This document shows, piece by piece, positions 45,870 through 58,900 of a stretch of 64,000 nucleotides of DNA. The translations under genes and the position numbers were made by a program. Location of the stretch: assembly GCF_009017415.1 (NCBI RefSeq), contig NC_092408.1, positions 2,976,001 to 3,040,000 of the forward strand. The letters are read 5' to 3'. Under the pieces are notes generated by a model, which worked only from the letters and a program-made list of their open reading frames with translations, searched no databases and was not told where the DNA came from. Within the stretch, counting starts at the first letter, position 1, and the number at the start of each line of letters is the position of its first letter. The DNA is from Aspergillus flavus (Eukaryota; Ascomycota; Eurotiomycetes; Eurotiales; Aspergillaceae).

Positions 45870-47317
45870 TTACTGATTCAAGCCCCGCCGGTTGAGGGCA
45901 TTCAGCATATCACTGTCAGTGCTGGAACGACCCTGGCTGTCTCCTGGATTCAACATGTCACGAACATTCAGACCACCACGAGATGAGCCACCAGGAGTAG
46001 AAGTGGGTGGGGGAGTCATCGCGCTTTGACTAGCATGCAGAGGAGGATAGGGTGAATTGTGGGGAGACGAAGAGTGGCGATTATCGTAAGGGTACGCCGA
46101 CTGCGGAGAAGGACGACGATCGTGCTGAGGTGGAGGTGGATAGTATGGACTTGAGGCAGAATGCGCTTGATATCCTGGCGCGGATGTTGCCGGCGTTACG
46201 GGTGCCAAGTTGGTTGGATCAGGATACTCGAATCCAGAACTGGAGCCGCGACGGCCAATAGGTCTCTGTTCGCAAAGGGACCAGTGAGTAAGGGTGCTTT
46301 TGACAGCGGATAGAGCTGAGTTGGAACTTACAGGATCTTGAGGGAGGGGTGGGGGTGCACTGCCATAGGGATTCTGATACAACCCCTGTGGCGGGGGAAG
46401 TGTGGCATCAGGTGGAGCTTGAGGTTGTTGTTGGGGTGGTAAAGGTTGACCGTGAGCGCCATAAAGCATTACCGGGGCACCACCACGTGGCTGGTTCTGT
46501 GCGTTTCTCAAGTGTGGGTAGGCAGCATGTGCAGGAACAAAAGCTTGCGCCTGGGAGGAAACTGGCGTGAACATGCACTCTTGGTTGAAGCGGATACAGT
46601 TGCTGCAACGCCCATCCTGAGAACTTTCGAATCCCGAGCACCTAATCTATTTACCGTGGAAACCATTGTCAGCTCACAACTGTCTACTCAAAAGCTGGAC
46701 AATATAGCTCATAGCCCAATACTGTAGAAGCATACCTTCCGTCTCCGGCAGTAACGACAGGCGATAGCTGTCCGCTGTCGTGGAGCGGCAGCTTGGTAGA
46801 CCACTTGGGGCGGAGGTGGTTGAGCATAAACGTCTGGGGGGCGATAAGCACCAGGGGGCGGTGGAAGGCGGTAGGGGTCTTGCGGGCCCTGAACATGCGG
46901 ATGAATGGCAGCCATGTTGGGCGGCGGCGGATACTGTGACTGCGGCGGCGGAGGATATTGGTGGTCGGCACTCGGTGGAGGGTACGAAGCTGGAGGATAC
47001 TGGATGCGGCCACTGTGTCAGTGACCCCAGACTCAATTGTGAAAGGCAAGAATCGATCAAAAGGGATGAGAGGATGAGGCTCCCAGAGACAGCGAGGAAG
47101 GAAGGGGAAGTCGATATATCACAGCAAAGAGGAAACGGGGGAGCCCGTCGGCGCAAGAAAGGTCAGTGTGGTATAAAAGAGTGAAACATACAGGGTATTG
47201 AGAAGCCGGCGGATAATGAGCGGAAGGGTTATCCTCAGGTTGACTAGTGTTCCACTGAGGAGGTGGATACTGTCCCTGTCGATTAGGGTCGCTGAAATCG
47301 TGGGGGTTGCTGGACAT
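45870..47317 (-). CDS. Zn2Cys6 (fungal binuclear cluster) transcription factor
   Basis: Four exons, 47317-47192, 46999-46736, 46646-46332 and 46265-45870, all phase 0, give 366 residues. The binuclear cluster is split by intron 2: ACRYCRRRK in exon 2, and IRCSGF...GRCSNCIRFNQEC in exon 3. The joined spacing is C-x2-C-x6-C-x10-C-x2-C-x6-C, so all six ligands are present. The DNA-binding domain is central (about residues 120-155), preceded by a Pro/Tyr/Gln-rich segment (QYPPPP, VYAQPPPP) and followed by a Pro/Ser-rich tail ending MLNALNRRGLNQ. The usual fungal-specific middle homology domain is absent. I cannot assign a named regulator. Upstream lies an exceptional 12 kb without genes, which suggests complex control or a long leader. 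Confidence 0.9.
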
Positions 47318-47465
47318 TTGTAGTCGAGAGAGCGCGAGAGGCTGCTTAAGAAACGGAACGAGACGGGGGTGGGAAAAGGAAAAACAAATGCAGGATGATG
47401 TGAGAGTCGAGTCACGTCCCGCGGGTTGTTTGGTCGAAGCTGCTGGCTGAGCAGGGATGGCTGTC

Positions 47466-47585
47466 CGTATGTATGGGTGTATGTATGGGGATATTTGTAT
47501 GTATGTATGTATGTAAAGGAACGGAACGGGCGATGGTATGTAAGTATGTATCGGTGTATGTATGTAAGTACGGTACGTATGTACG
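47466..47585. repeat. imperfect GTAT/TATG microsatellite
   Basis: Interrupted GTAT repeats, the longest block being about 47498-47515, begin roughly 150 bp upstream of the Zn2Cys6 start codon, within its likely 5' leader or promoter. Confidence 0.8.
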
Positions 47586-47924
47586 CTGTACGCAGGCCGA
47601 GAGTGTCTGTGTGGTGTGTGTGTGGTGTGCGGTGGTGCGTGAGAAAAAGTGCAAGTTAAGGCGACCAGGATTGCAGAGATGCGGAGTCCAAGCCGGTCAG
47701 AAAAGCAGTCCAAATCAAAACAGTTCCAGCTCCCGTCGGGTGATTTGCAAGGCTAGCATAGCCTCGTGGTCACGCTGGAACCAGACGGGGAAGTAATAAG
47801 GAAAGATGAGGGCCTAATCCACAGAGGGAAGAGGAAGCCGAAGAGGAAACGCGGGATAAGAGCGCAGAACAGGGGGTGGGAGGCGAGAGGCGGTGGAGAG
47901 CCACCAGGCAAAAGAGAGAGAGAG

Positions 47925-47951
<27 letters not shown>
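47925..47951 (+). repeat. 27-base poly(A) tract
   Basis: Uninterrupted A run preceded by an AG dinucleotide stretch (47914-47924). A second run of 17 A lies at 48078-48094. On the minus strand, the coding strand of the neighbouring factor, these are T runs. Confidence 0.85.
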
Positions 47952-47955
<4 letters not shown>

Positions 47956-48564
47956 TACGAAATAGTTAGCTAAATTAGCAAGGGCCAGGAAAGGACTAAG
48001 GGAAGGGGGCAAAAATATCAAAAATAAAAAAAATAAAAAAGGACAAAGAGCTATGGCAGTCGATGAAAAATAAAAGGAAAAAAAAAAAAAAAAAGAGCCT
48101 CTACTGATTTCCAGTGTTTCCAGGTTATGACGTGAGCGTTGAGTGCTTCCTTTTATGTCCTTCTGGTTCAGCAAATGATGGCCCCGTATAAAATGAGTAG
48201 GGAGGTACAAGAAAGAAAATACGATAGTAGTAAAAGTGGACTTGGACGGGGGTAACAGATGGAAGGATAAAAACGACGAGGACCCCAAACCCACTAGAAA
48301 AAGCAAAGTCACTGCTCGGGCAGTAGTTCCTAGCTGGTAGCGTTAGGTAGTGGGAATCAGCAAGCAAAGGAATAGTATCCCTATAAGCCTGGCAGTAGCG
48401 CTATGCACTGGGTCAGTATATCAAACACCACAGTTGCGAGATGAGCTGGGCCAACTTGTCGGCAGGGGACACTATGGTATTGGGATTTATTCCACCTTTA
48501 TTGTTATTATTTTTTTTTCTCTATTTTTTCTCCCCTTGCAAAAGAGAGTAATAACAAGAAGAAG

Positions 48565-48581
48565 AATAATAATAATAATAA
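48565..48581 (+). repeat. AAT trinucleotide repeat
   Basis: About five AAT units following AAG units, non-coding. Confidence 0.7.
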
Positions 48582-51261
48582 AAGGCGTGTGCACAGACTG
48601 GGATTTCAAGGCAGTAAATAGTTTCCGCAGGGGGAATTCCGCAAAGGTGTGCTTAGGGAAGCAGGAAAGTCTTAGGAAGTTTTCTTACCACAAGGTAGTG
48701 CAGGTGGATGACCTCTAGTATGGAATTGAATCAAGGAAAGAAGTGGAAGAAATGTAGGAGAACTACAAAGTATCCTTTTTCACACTTTTGTCTGTTTGTG
48801 GGAAGAAGCAAAGCCCACCTCTGAGAAATAATGCCAATAATCAAAAATTCAAACAAAATTAAGGGTAAAAAAAGAGCAAGTGGTGACCGAGGAAGCGAAG
48901 AATGAGATGCAATGGAACAAACAGCTCTTACTCCATAGATAGTTCGAAAACAGACGAATGACGAAGACGGAAGGGACTCAAGCCCTTCACTGCCTTTTTA
49001 TTTCTATTTCTATTCCTATTTTATTTTTCTTTGCTTTTTGTTTTCGACAATCCTAGTCAATTATTATTTCTACAATGAAATACGAATACTGCCACTCTCG
49101 TCTATACGACTGGCTACGTAGTAGCTGCCTATCGTAACTAGATCATGAAGACCAATAGGTCAGGAAATATTCATACTAATAGACTGGTTCTTTGGGTCGC
49201 CGACTCGCCGGTCCGTCCGGGAGGCAAAAATAAAGAACAAATCAAAGGAAGAAAACGGTTGGGTCAAGCGCGTCAAAATACACGAGATGCAGGGTGGGAG
49301 TTCCACGGCTGGCGGAAAGCGGAAAGGCGGGAAGATTCGCAGATGGAGATCTCAAGGGATATTGTAACAGGGCAGTTCCTTGGGTCGACTGGGTCTTTGG
49401 GTATGCTGGAACCTGGAAATTTGACGGTTTGTCCTATGGGATTTCGTCTTCTTTGAGGTACCACGGACAATTCAGTAGCCATTATTCAGGTAGAGAAGAT
49501 TGTTATTGGTCCCAAACCAAAAAAAAATAAAAAGAATAAAATAAAAAAATAAAAAAAAAATTATCACCACGCGGGTAATTAATTATCGTTGCTGAACTAA
49601 TTGCCAGATTCCATCGGTAGGCGATGACCGGGCAGAGAGGGAGATTGGTTGATGCGATTGATTGGGAGAGATGGGGCAATGGATGTTGTGGGCATTATCA
49701 TCGGCGTCAGCACCAGCTGGGCACTGGAGAAATATATAAGTAAGCAGGACGGGAAAAAAAAATATATAAATAAAATAAAAAATAATAAGAATTGTTTATA
49801 CGAATGATATTTCATGAGGTGGTAAAAAAAAAAGAATTACAGTAGCGGTCATGAAAAGAACACACCGTCGAAGAACGGTCCGCGGACATGGTGGGGCCCT
49901 GTCCAACACGCCAGCGACCCATAGACATGGACGGGGGAGTCTCTAAGACGCAGCTAAAGCATTAATGGTTCCATGGAGATCACCTGAATCGCCGTAAGCC
50001 CTTCGGGTTGGGCGTTTACCAGACCCCGGCGACCACCCCAGCAGCGACTACTGTAGAGTCTAGAGCCTGAAGAGGGGCGTAAGTTTGCAAGTGACGAGTG
50101 ATGACGGATGAAGGGTACTCCGGGACGGGTAAAGGCGCCGTGACGGAACTCCACCGACCGCTTCAATTCCTTCCGTCTCCAGTTTGGGCTCGTTTTTTCT
50201 TTCTTTTTTTTTTTTTCTGGCGACTTACATGGTTGATTAAGTTGCTGTCCGAAAGTGGCTTAGAGATACTGGTAATATTACCTACAACCTATCGGGCTCG
50301 AAATGATACATACATATCTAACCCATGAACGTTGAGATCGATTCATTGGCAATAGGCTTTATCAGGAACACGTTCTTGATCATTCTTATTTTAGGTGCGG
50401 TTTTATAGCTCTGGCTTTCCATTTTTATCTAAGACAAAAGGAATAGCTGTACAAAGATATGGAGACTAACTTCCAGATGTTTCATCTGACCATGGCTGAA
50501 CGGCCTCAGGCTATCCCTTTTCAGGATCTAAGCCGGTGCCCTGTGCTTTGCAGCGGTCCCCGGATAGGAACTACTTGCAGTAGTAACTTACGTCCAGGTG
50601 CGAAACTAGACACCACGCGGACTCCATCCTGACCTGCAGATAGACGATACAAGTTCAGGTCTGATTGGGGGCACCGCCTGGATGAGTAAAGTGGTATGTA
50701 GGATACGTATGACTTCAATGATGGATGGAGAATCCCCCAGCTGCGCTACATCGCAGTCGACTTCAAAAGCGCATACACAGAGGTCGACTTGATTATTATC
50801 AAGATGGGAAAGGGGAATGTAGACCTACATACATGCTGGGCCCACCCGGGTAATGCCCGAGTCCCTAGAAGAGGGGCTGACGGCCCGTGGATGGCAACGA
50901 ATAATCGTTTATTAAAGTGTACCAATCGCGGCCTGCAGAAGATTAATCATCCAGCCCTTTTACTGTATCAAGCCTTCATTCATAAAGAAATTTACCTCCA
51001 AGTTACACTGCTTACTCGCTGAGGTCCTTGGCCGGGCATCAAACGAACACAGCAAATCCGACTCATCGAGGTAAGTTTATCTATCAAAGAAAAATATGTT
51101 GGGAATCATATGAGAGCCCAAATTCCATTGGCTTCTAACCATCTCGTGTCCCCTTTGTCCTCCGTCTATGGTTACCGGGCTCATGTTCTTGGGACGCACT
51201 AGGGATTAAGGGTACCAAGGTTCTCGATCCATGTTGAGGAGTTCTTTTTCTGAAAAATAAA

Positions 51262-51292
51262 AACAACAACAATAATAATAATAATAATAATA
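51262..51292 (+). repeat. AAC/AAT trinucleotide repeat
   Basis: Three AAC units followed by about seven AAT units in the gene-free region. Confidence 0.8.
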
Positions 51293-51627
51293 GAAAATAA
51301 TTTCCTGGGTGCTCCAGCCGTGCGGGAAACTAGTAGTACACATGGCTGCACATACATAAGTGACTTATGAACCATGGTTGATTGTTTAACTAGTGTACCA
51401 GAATTCGGACCAGCGCATACACTCCTTTTTTGCCCCTTCTCTTTTAAGGCTTTTTCTACGGTGGGATTCGACCCAGTGATCATAAATTAATCCGAGCAAA
51501 TATAATTGATGGGTGTGTTTAATTACGATAGTCATGCTTTCTTGTTCAATGGGGCTTACTCCTTGCAGACCAAGAGTGTGGCGGACATTCTCAACCACCG
51601 ACCAGCCCTACATGTGGGCACAACAGG

Positions 51628-54600
51628 TACGGAGTACCTGGTGCTCAGATCTTAAAAATACCATAGGTAGAATTACTACTAGGTCTAATCATGCGAGGAC
51701 CGAGATTACCCTTACTTTATATCTCGGCCACCTGATCTCTTATAACCTTAAAGAGTACTTGTATCTTGCTATCTTAGTTGGCGAAATCACTTAGGGCTAA
51801 TCGGCTCAGGTATGCGCCTCGCAGTAGTGCCCGCGAACATGCAGCGGCTCTCCTGTTGTGGTCCGGCTCAATAAATCATACAGGGTTCCTCCATCAACCA
51901 ACCAGGGTAGGGAAGTCACCAAGCAACATCTGGGTGGCTGATTGGCGAGTATTTCTGCACGATAGATGCTTACCCCAGTTCTTACTCCCGACCAACCCCT
52001 TGTATCCTTGCCCGGCAACCTGCATGCCGCTTATCTCCCTGAAGAAGCGGAACCTAGATCAGTAACTCACCATGCAAAGCCACTGGCACGAGTTTCAGTG
52101 GCTTTAACAAATTGCGCCCTGCACAGTACTTTGACTCCCTTGCATCCGGGAACTCGGGGATCACTCACGAACGGCCCAGCCCGTCCACAAGGGCCGTGGG
52201 CCATGGTTCAGCCCGCAATCTTGTCATCATAGCACCGAAAACGGTGTTGCAATGCATAGTAGGAATGTCCCATCCATCCGGGCTCACCCCCCTTTTTCTT
52301 TCTCCCATCGCGTGATCATTCGGTAGGATGCAGTTGTCTCGGTCTCCAAAGTACACAAATTCCAAATCTCTGTGGAAAGGGGTACACATTCTATTACAAC
52401 ACAAGATGCTTATTCACATATGCAGCTATGCCTTGCTTCCGTTCAAGAAGGAGCAAGAAGAGTTATGAGAGGCTCTTTGTTTCAGTGAAAAGGTCGGAGA
52501 TCTAGCCCAATGGCCTTGACCAACAAAGGGGCTAAAAAGTAGGTCACGGAGGATTTTTGAAGGTTAGAAAGGACCAGCGATTCCATAGGATTCGAGCTAT
52601 TTGATATGTATCTATACACAAATCTGTCCCAAGTTAGAGTCTAGCCGCGGAAAGAGTTGTTATACCGAACTTGTCGGTAAGATGCACGAAAAACAACCAA
52701 CTGGACCGAAATCACCGATTGACATGATCAAGACGGTCCTGAGGGGGACTAGAATAGACGGAAGTGATATGTAGTAGTGGTGGATACAGGTATGTCGTCA
52801 TATCCCGTCCAAAGACCGGAGAACGTTGATTTGGATTCGTGGGTAACCGCTCCGAGCGCGGCAAGGATCCAAGCTTCCAGGTCCTTGCTTAGATTCCATA
52901 CCAGAAGGCCAACCCCTGCGAGATGCTAGGGGACAGCACGCAATATCTTAAAACTTGTATAAAGTGCTTTTGTAGTCGAGGAATCAATAGGGTGTAATTT
53001 GAACACGTTGGCCTATACCAATTGACCCCGCAATCTGCTCTCAATTGGCTGAAATGGGAAGTGAATGTAAAGCTAAGCGATGGCCCTCCTATTGGTTGAT
53101 AGATATCCCCGTGAGCCGCTCCCTCATCTCTGGTTGGCCCCAGCAGGGAAAGGAGCGCTCCGAACCGTAGTCGCACAAGTATGGGCTGGTACTTGACTAA
53201 CTATGGAACCCTGCGGCGGCGTATCCATGGTATTGCTATTCAGACGATGCTCGGTTTCCATGCGGTGAGCCGTGGTCTTGGAGACTCGGTCGTGGTATGT
53301 TATTCGTTCGACCCACTCATACATTTAACTGTCCCATGGATCTGGGTAGAGATAGTAGGTACAGAGGCTGGGAGGTGGGAACTCCCATTAATAGATGTAC
53401 GCATAATTCGAGTTAGAGTGGCGATGAAGAAGTTTCTACTCCGTCGAGGTGGGGGTTGTGGTGAGAAAACTTTTTAGATGTGGAGTTTTCACGCAAAGAG
53501 TATTAGGCGGTGAGCGCTGGTTCTCAGCCCCCAAAGTCAGCAAGGTCAGCTCAGCCTCTCAGGCTACGTACGGAGTAGTTAGTTTACCTAATTCAGAAAA
53601 TGGTTCAGCTGAAGAAAAGACATCAGATATAGTAAGGTTTGGACATCATGGATCTTTCATAACTGTCCTGCATTACCAAGTCGGGAGTTTCACTCGGGAA
53701 ATCCACGTTTTTGCCTGGGAGTGTATTGATACACCTGAAATTCATGACTTGTAATAATGACTCAGTCAGGCCTACTCAAACTATTTTACAAGGTGCGGCC
53801 ACGAGTACGAGCCACTCGGTAAGTTGATGTCATTATCAGGCCGTAATTGGCCCTCCACCGACACGAACCTACGGAGTATAACCATGAGAATAACAGTATC
53901 CAGCATGCTCCTTCTGGAACTTTTTTTTTTTTATTTTGAAAAAATAAAGAGAGAAAAAAGAAAAGAAAAAAAAAAAAGAAAAAATAGAGAGAGGGGTTGT
54001 GAGGGGACCCGGTGGAGAGCCCTAAGTTTCCCGGTGCTACAGCCCTGGGACCGCGCCAGGAAAGCATTATCATGGCCCGATCGGTGGCACTTCAAGGGAA
54101 GGTGCATTAGCGCAGCTTGGCCAGGTCGTCTCGAGCGAGAAACGGCCTGTCAACGCGTGTCGGAAGGAATTGACGGTGTCCAAGAACCAGGATTCGTTTG
54201 CGGGGTCTGCTGACATGGCTGCCAATCAGCCGGTTGCGAACCTGGCTGGCATCCTTGTCAAGTGCGTAATATGATGTCCTGATTCCTCATTTGTTTGGAG
54301 GAAAGACTTTTAACGAGAATCCACTGGCACATGGGAAGGACATGGGAACTAATGATTAGTCCTCATGGGTAAAGCCTGGCGGAAGTTAAGAAGAACCCGC
54401 ACGCCATTCTGATTTGCTGTAGAGCATTCACAGCCATGATCCGACACGCACCGAAGAGAAACAAGTCTAATTTCTGCAGGCTAATCACATTTGCCAGAGG
54501 CTGCCAAACCTTCTTCAACCCCACTCAATGACAGCGCAAAGCGGTGGTTGTTATTACGGAAGATGTAGGTAAGATATTCGCTCATTTTGGACATCAAGAA

Positions 54601-55861
54601 GCATGACATCGATCGTGTGACTCATGCCGTTTAAGCCAGATCGACTGTAATGCAGTCGCTTTCACCTTCCCTTTTGCCTTGGAATGATTTTATTTCTTCC
54701 ATTGAGCCTTTTTTTTTTTATCTTTATCTTGGCTTTTTAATGGTTTGGTGGTGATGAGTGGTTACTCCGGAGTAGTAGATGGAACGGTGGAGACGGTATT
54801 TCCTGTTTCGTGACGTGGAAATTCACAATACATAAATAATACAAGGTCGTCGGCCGAAGGATGGAATCAAGATATGTATGACTCCCAAATAAGAAAGAGG
54901 TAGGAAAAAGAAAAGAAAAATCAAGAGAAAGAGGAAATAGCCATTCTCATACCTTCTGTACGCGGCCAGATAAGAATAGCACCAAACGTCGGAAGTCGGC
55001 GGTCGCAAACGGAAACCAGCCAGGATGAGGTGTGATCTGGATGCAGGTGCTTCAGGGCTGGTGTCAGGGCGTTGGGCAACCACCACTCCTCAGTCGCTAG
55101 TTGTCTCCTGGGCACCACGACGGCCCGCCCCGACTCCCGCCGATCTCATGCATAAAGCGTAGTGTGGCATGCTATCAAAGTCGTAATATCATCGCGGGTG
55201 CCGACAATAAATGTCACCTTTCGTACGCATTGCATAATCTAGTCATGTCGAAGGGAAAAAGTCTGACAACTTTCTGTTATCTGACCATGAGCTAAGAGGC
55301 CCGATCGCCTAAGACTGGAGCCTCATAACGTTTTACCAACCACTCCACTTTACCAACGTCTCATTTTCACCCAAGAATTTTTCCTTTTTTGTTTTTACTT
55401 TTCTCTTTCCCCCGCCTTTCTCTGCTTTGCTCAGCCAGACATGACCTGGCAGCATCTGCTGAAGTGAATTTAGAGACATAGACTTGAAATTCAATACCTC
55501 TGACACTGGTGACGCCACCAATGGCAATTCTCAATGTAGATTCTGACTGCTAGAGAGAGCCGAGTGTAACCCCAAGGTGACAGTACCCAAATTGACAACA
55601 GTGCAACTTAAGTAGGCGCTGCATGCAGAACAGTACTTTCATGCGTCCTGCTCCACACAGTCGACGGCCACTGTCAGCCTCACTTTTTCATAGCCTTACC
55701 AATATCGAGATGGAGAATAAATGATAATGGTTTCCAAGCTGGTTGATACCCTGAAAGCAACCTTTCGGTACCGTACGGGAAAAACCGAACCGGTCTACAC
55801 AAACATTGTATTACCGTGACGGTAAGTTACACAGAATGAAACCAGTTCAGGGTACGGAGTA
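51628..55861. repeat. cluster of TACGGAGTA motifs
   Basis: Exact TACGGAGTA copies occur at 51628-51636, 53569-53577, 53870-53878 and 55853-55861. A fused palindrome TACTCCGGAGTA is at 54763-54774. The 51628 copy is embedded in a longer inverted repeat, AGGTACGGAGTACCT. Further exact copies lie outside the cluster at 15519, 29123, 35703 and 36956 (as TACTCCGTA), with one inside a coding exon at 9279. Function is unknown. Confidence 0.55.
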
Positions 55862-55897
55862 CGCACTTTTCTTTGCGCTGCTCTCTTCATAGTCTAT

Positions 55898-55900
<3 letters not shown>

Positions 55901-55934
<34 letters not shown>
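55901..55934 (+). repeat. (TC)17 dinucleotide repeat
   Basis: Thirty-four bases of perfect TC repeat in the gene-free region. Confidence 0.9.
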
Positions 55935-55937
<3 letters not shown>

Positions 55938-58900
55938 TTTGCCACGTTTTCTTCTCCTCTGGTCCTATCGGCTGCTTGCATTTCCGTCCGCGGCTTTCCG
56001 TTGACACCAGAACCCACCATGTAGAGAATTGTGGGCTTCAAGGTCTGGTGTCGCCCTCGGTATCTCCGAAAAACGGCTCCACCGCGACCAACGTCGGCTC
56101 GCCTTGGCCGGCAATGAGATCGCGTGGCTCTTAAGGATGACGGAATTAAACACAGCGTCGAAGATCAAACTTCATCTTCCGTTCGAAGACTGGGGTTGAG
56201 GCGCCCTTGCCCAACGTGCATCTCTTCCTGCATATGTATGGATGGGTATATCAAGGGGAGTAAGAAAGTACGGTAAGTAGTTGAACTGCCTTGGTTAGGT
56301 TCCCGCTGGAGTCCGAATTGCTGACCAAGCGGAAACGGTTGGCAACATGTAGTATAGCGCTGGCGGAGAAAAAGAAAAAGAATCATGCGGCCTGTCACTG
56401 ATCATCGATCAGCCCGCATACAATTTCAGTCACGTGATGGGAACTGGCCTATGAGAGCGAGGAGCATCCCAGACTATCTGTACTTTATCTGTCGCTTTTG
56501 GTGGGCGTAGCACGCGTGGAAACACTTGGTGATAGGCTAGTGGCGGATAAACAGGGCACTAACCTCCCTGGTTTAGTTTGGTGGCTTGGTTGGCAAGGAA
56601 AAAGGGAAAAAAAAAAAAAACAAATAAAATAAAATGGGAAATAAAAAAGGAGAAACTCCAACCACGCCTGTCTGTGCTCACTTCGGGCACTAGGGTGTGT
56701 GTAGTATCTGCGTGTGCGCAAGCGCGCTGTCTTTTCTCAAATGACGTGGCGAAACGAGGAGCAAAACATTGTCAGATAATTCTGTTGGGGCTTACTCTGT
56801 ACTTGTTCGCCTGGTCACATTTCCGAATTTGGTAGGATTAGTGGTTTCTGTACCTTGACTTCCAACGCCTCCAGTGGCCGTTCCTGTCTTGTTCGAGTCA
56901 TGACCCTAGCTAATGCTGTGGATTGACACTATAACGTGACGACCCAACATATGAGCGTGACACGCTGTACGAGTTACTCGGTTGTACATCGACCTCTTCC
57001 ATCACGCGACAAAAGGTTAGGTTTGGAGTGTGGTGGATGCCTGACTTTGTAGGGATGTCTCATAATCAGTTGACTATTGCTCCTTCTAGTTATCACGACG
57101 AAGTGGCGAAAATCAAAAGAAAGGAGAGGAAAGAAAGTCTAAGAAAATAAAAATCAAACTGAAAGCCTGAACATTACATTTGTACTGTGTAGGCCTTTAC
57201 CCTAGCTAAGTAATCAGTGCGATCAGAGTGATCAGCTCTCCCCCACAAGGACTGGCGATCCGGAAATTTTGAGCCTGGAAATTAGCCAACTCTAAATAAC
57301 GGGGCCAGGGCTTCCACTAGACAAGCGACGAAAATCGTGGACGATGGAATAGGGCTATCTAATAATCTGGCGCATAGACGCGCTCCAAGATGCGGATGGA
57401 CCGTTTCTCTGTCAAAGATATGCAGGTGGCAAGTGCTGGTCATTACTAAATGACTTAACCTTGAGCACCTTCGGCTTGATGCAATATCTCGAGTCAAAAG
57501 AACATGGATGTGTCACATTTATTGAATCGTATATATCAGTATCGCGGCCGAAACTTATATGAAGTCGGTATGGGATGGAGTATTGCTGTTGGCTGCCAGA
57601 CAGATGGTCTAGACAAAAGTGTGAACCTTGTCTTTGGCAGATTATGGGTTAGCAGAGAGTAACTAGTGCCGTGTTAGCACTTTGTTAATCATCTTGGCTG
57701 CGACTGGCTCGTCGAATGTATATTCCGAAGGGCTTACAAGTTTTACCACATTAACTAGAGGTACATAGATCGTGTCACCGTTGATCATCTGTCTAATTGA
57801 AACTACCCATGACTTTGTAGGATAGTAAGTATCTACTACCTGTTTTCAAATTAGAAGTGCCCTTCCTCCTAACGTTACATCTTTGGTGTAGTGTATAGAT
57901 ATGTCAAGTTGATTCACAATATATCTATATATGTTCATCTAGATAGTACCAGTATTAGTTCGAAGAACTAGATCTATTCAGTATAATCATGACTTCAACG
58001 TCATAAATCTTTTCTCTTTACATGTTATTGTGACCATAGCTTGGCTCTAGGGTTATTTCCGATCCTAAAGACTACCCTGAACGGTACGAGGGTATGCATT
58101 TTGATGCAAATTGTGAATGAAACCAAGCAAACTGAAGTAAAATTCCAAATCATTTATGACGCATAACTTGACTTCATGGTGGAACAACAAAGAAAGCAGA
58201 CTAATTACGGATTATTCTTTACTCGTATGAGTCCTCAATCAACCAGAAGACCGCAAAAAGGGAAGGAAATGCCGGCTTCTCAGTTGACAGAGAAGACAAT
58301 GATCGTCCCTGAACCCAAATAAGGAAATTCGGGGGCCGTGGATGAGCGCGTCTATTGAACGGAAACTTCCGCTAGGATCTTGCCAAGTCAAATCACCATT
58401 GATCATTGACTCGCACAAAGTTCATGGCTTGCATGGACTCTAGCCAGACGAGGACAGCTGTACAGCATGCATCCTCCTAGGTAATTCGCTGTCATTTCCT
58501 CCGGAGGATTGCAAACTGTCAGCCGAGGGGATACAGGTCAGAACGAAAATGGGCTTGGCTCCGAGGTGACAGAATGGTTTGTAACAAAAACGATACCCAC
58601 TCTGTTTGGGCATTGATGCAGAGATGAAGCCTGTTCCACGGGACGAAGGACGCATGGACGCATGAGGACCATGGACGAATTTGCACGCGTGCAGGAGTGG
58701 ATATCACAGGATAGGCAGCGCCATGGGGCTAACGGCACGTCCGACGGGCCGGACTGCGGCACGCGGCCAGCAGGCCAGCAGGCCATTATAATATGCACGT
58801 CAGTATTCTGAAGGACTAGAATTCATGACCCTGTTGAGATGATGAGCGATTGACACGAAAGGCGCCATAATTGGGGGACGAGAAGTGGCGGTAAAGAAAA

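Noticed and set aside
47057..47713. 218-codon minus-strand frame overlapping exon 1 of the Zn2Cys6 gene
   Set aside because: It runs from the leader through exon 1 and into intron 1; only the part from 47317 to 47192 is coding.
51460..51485. tRNA-like T-arm (reverse complement GGGTCGAATCCC)
   Set aside because: No matching A box, anticodon arm or acceptor stem could be placed at the right distance.
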